Assembly (NCBI GenBank): GCA_964347915.1
Contig: CAYGAM010000097.1
Coordinates: 1 to 7,345, forward strand
From: CAYGAM01 sp964347915
GTDB lineage: Archaea > Thermoproteota > Nitrososphaeria > Nitrososphaerales > Nitrosopumilaceae
Length of the DNA stretch: 7,345 bases
Reading direction: 5' to 3'
The notes beneath the pieces are model-generated. The model saw nothing but the letters and a program-made list of their open reading frames with translations. It searched no databases and was not told the DNA's origin. This document shows, piece by piece, positions 6,960 through 7,345 of this stretch; position 1 is the stretch's first letter, and every line of letters begins with the position of its first letter. A program made the translations under genes and the position numbers.

Positions 6960-7033
6960 CTTTCCGCATTGCGGTGCGCAAAGATCTTGCTTTGCGATCT
7001 GCCGCATAAATCTTCCAATAAATGCAATGTCTG

Positions 7034-7050
7034 CGTTCAAATCATGAACG
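7034..7050. repeat. Inverted repeat upstream of the synthase promoter
   Basis: CGTTCA and TGAACG form a perfect 6-bp inverted repeat around a 5-nt centre, about 75 bp upstream of the TATA box. It could be a protein-binding site or a small RNA hairpin. Chance occurrence is plausible at this size. Confidence 0.3.
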
Positions 7051-7199
7051 TCATGCAACACGCACGCAAAAGTTAACGCAGAATTGTCGGGCCTGGGCCT
7101 GATGCAGGATCTTGTGCTCTGACAGTCTCTCAATGGCCAGCGAATATTGTCCAGCGTATTGCGCCAAATCGGCCTTGGTCCTCAGTCCGGCCTCTGGCA

Positions 7200-7213
7200 G
7201 CATGCGCGCATGC
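7200..7213. repeat. 14-bp perfect palindrome GCATGCGCGCATGC
   Basis: This is a self-complementary 14-mer. Its half GCATGCGCGC recurs at 744-753 and, inverted, at 2006-2015, both also in non-coding gaps. The function is unknown. Confidence 0.6.
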
Positions 7214-7345
7214 GATCCGCATGACAAGGCAGGAACAGCATGCGATCGGTTCCAGGGCAGTACCCGCCGATTCCCGCATCCCGCTTCTTCCACAGTAGAT
7301 GAAAATGTACAATTTAGGACACTGCTAGCCGGGCTCGCGCTTTAA

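Larger units (their letters stand above)
6960..7345. other. Upstream region of the synthase gene; no convincing gene, several palindromes
   Basis: Short frames overlap on both strands. The least improbable is minus 7203-7051 (MLPEAGLRTKADLAQYAGQY..., 50 aa), helical in character but with no recognised family and no clear start signal. A plus-strand frame ends with TAA at the last base of the window. Sites of note are a 6-bp stem hairpin CGTTCA/TGAACG at 7034-7050, a 14-bp perfect palindrome GCATGCGCGCATGC at 7200-7213, and the 10-mer GCATGCGATC at 7208 and again at 7238. Their position upstream of the synthase promoter would fit regulatory sites or a decayed gene. Confidence 0.4.

Noticed and set aside
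7031..7050. GTTCAAATC at 7035-7043, which resembles a tRNA T-loop
   Set aside because: The flanks do not form a 5-bp T stem and no acceptor, D or anticodon arms fit. The bases form a simple 6-bp hairpin instead.
1..7345. CRISPR array, insertion sequence ends or integrase att site
   Set aside because: No regularly spaced repeats, no transposase or integrase motifs, and no long terminal inverted repeats were found on either strand.

Overview
The window looks like chromosomal DNA from an archaeon, most likely an ammonia-oxidising thaumarchaeon (Nitrososphaerota) of moderate to high GC, such as the Cenarchaeum / sponge-symbiont branch of the Nitrosopumilales. The reasons are an archaeal-type SMC beginning MVYIKKVEIFGF, an inositol-phosphate synthase of the type used for archaeal inositol lipids, TATA-like boxes about 26-31 nt ahead of start codons (leaderless transcription), and few Shine-Dalgarno sites. 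The assignment rests on remembered protein similarity and was not searched.

Layout. (1) Positions 1-571, minus strand: an AT-richer block of small, unrecognised reading frames behind a good TATA box. The first two frames are the same frame split by one TAA, so this is either a broken gene or two tiny genes. A third frame runs off the left edge. (2) 572-918: no convincing gene. (3) 919-1866, plus strand: an OppF/DppF-type ABC transporter ATPase, intact but without any other transporter component in the window. (4) 1867-2132: a convergent intergenic region. (5) 2133-5705, minus strand: full-length SMC chromosome-organisation ATPase. (6) 5839-6927, minus strand: myo-inositol-1-phosphate synthase, upstream of smc in the same direction, 133 nt away. 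(7) 6928-7345: promoter of the synthase and otherwise no convincing gene, but several short palindromes.

The three recognisable genes do not form one pathway. SMC works in chromosome folding and segregation. The synthase supplies inositol phosphate for archaetidylinositol-type lipids and possibly inositol solutes. The ATPase powers uptake of peptides or similar solutes. The synthase and smc could share a transcript, but smc also has its own promoter-like element and a strong ribosome binding site.

I do not see a clearly new system. The most interesting items are a 24-residue tandem duplication in the SMC hinge (28 of 33 bases conserved between copies), the stop-split small gene at the left, the orphan Opp/Dpp ATPase, and the concentration of GCATGC-centred palindromes in the non-coding gaps.
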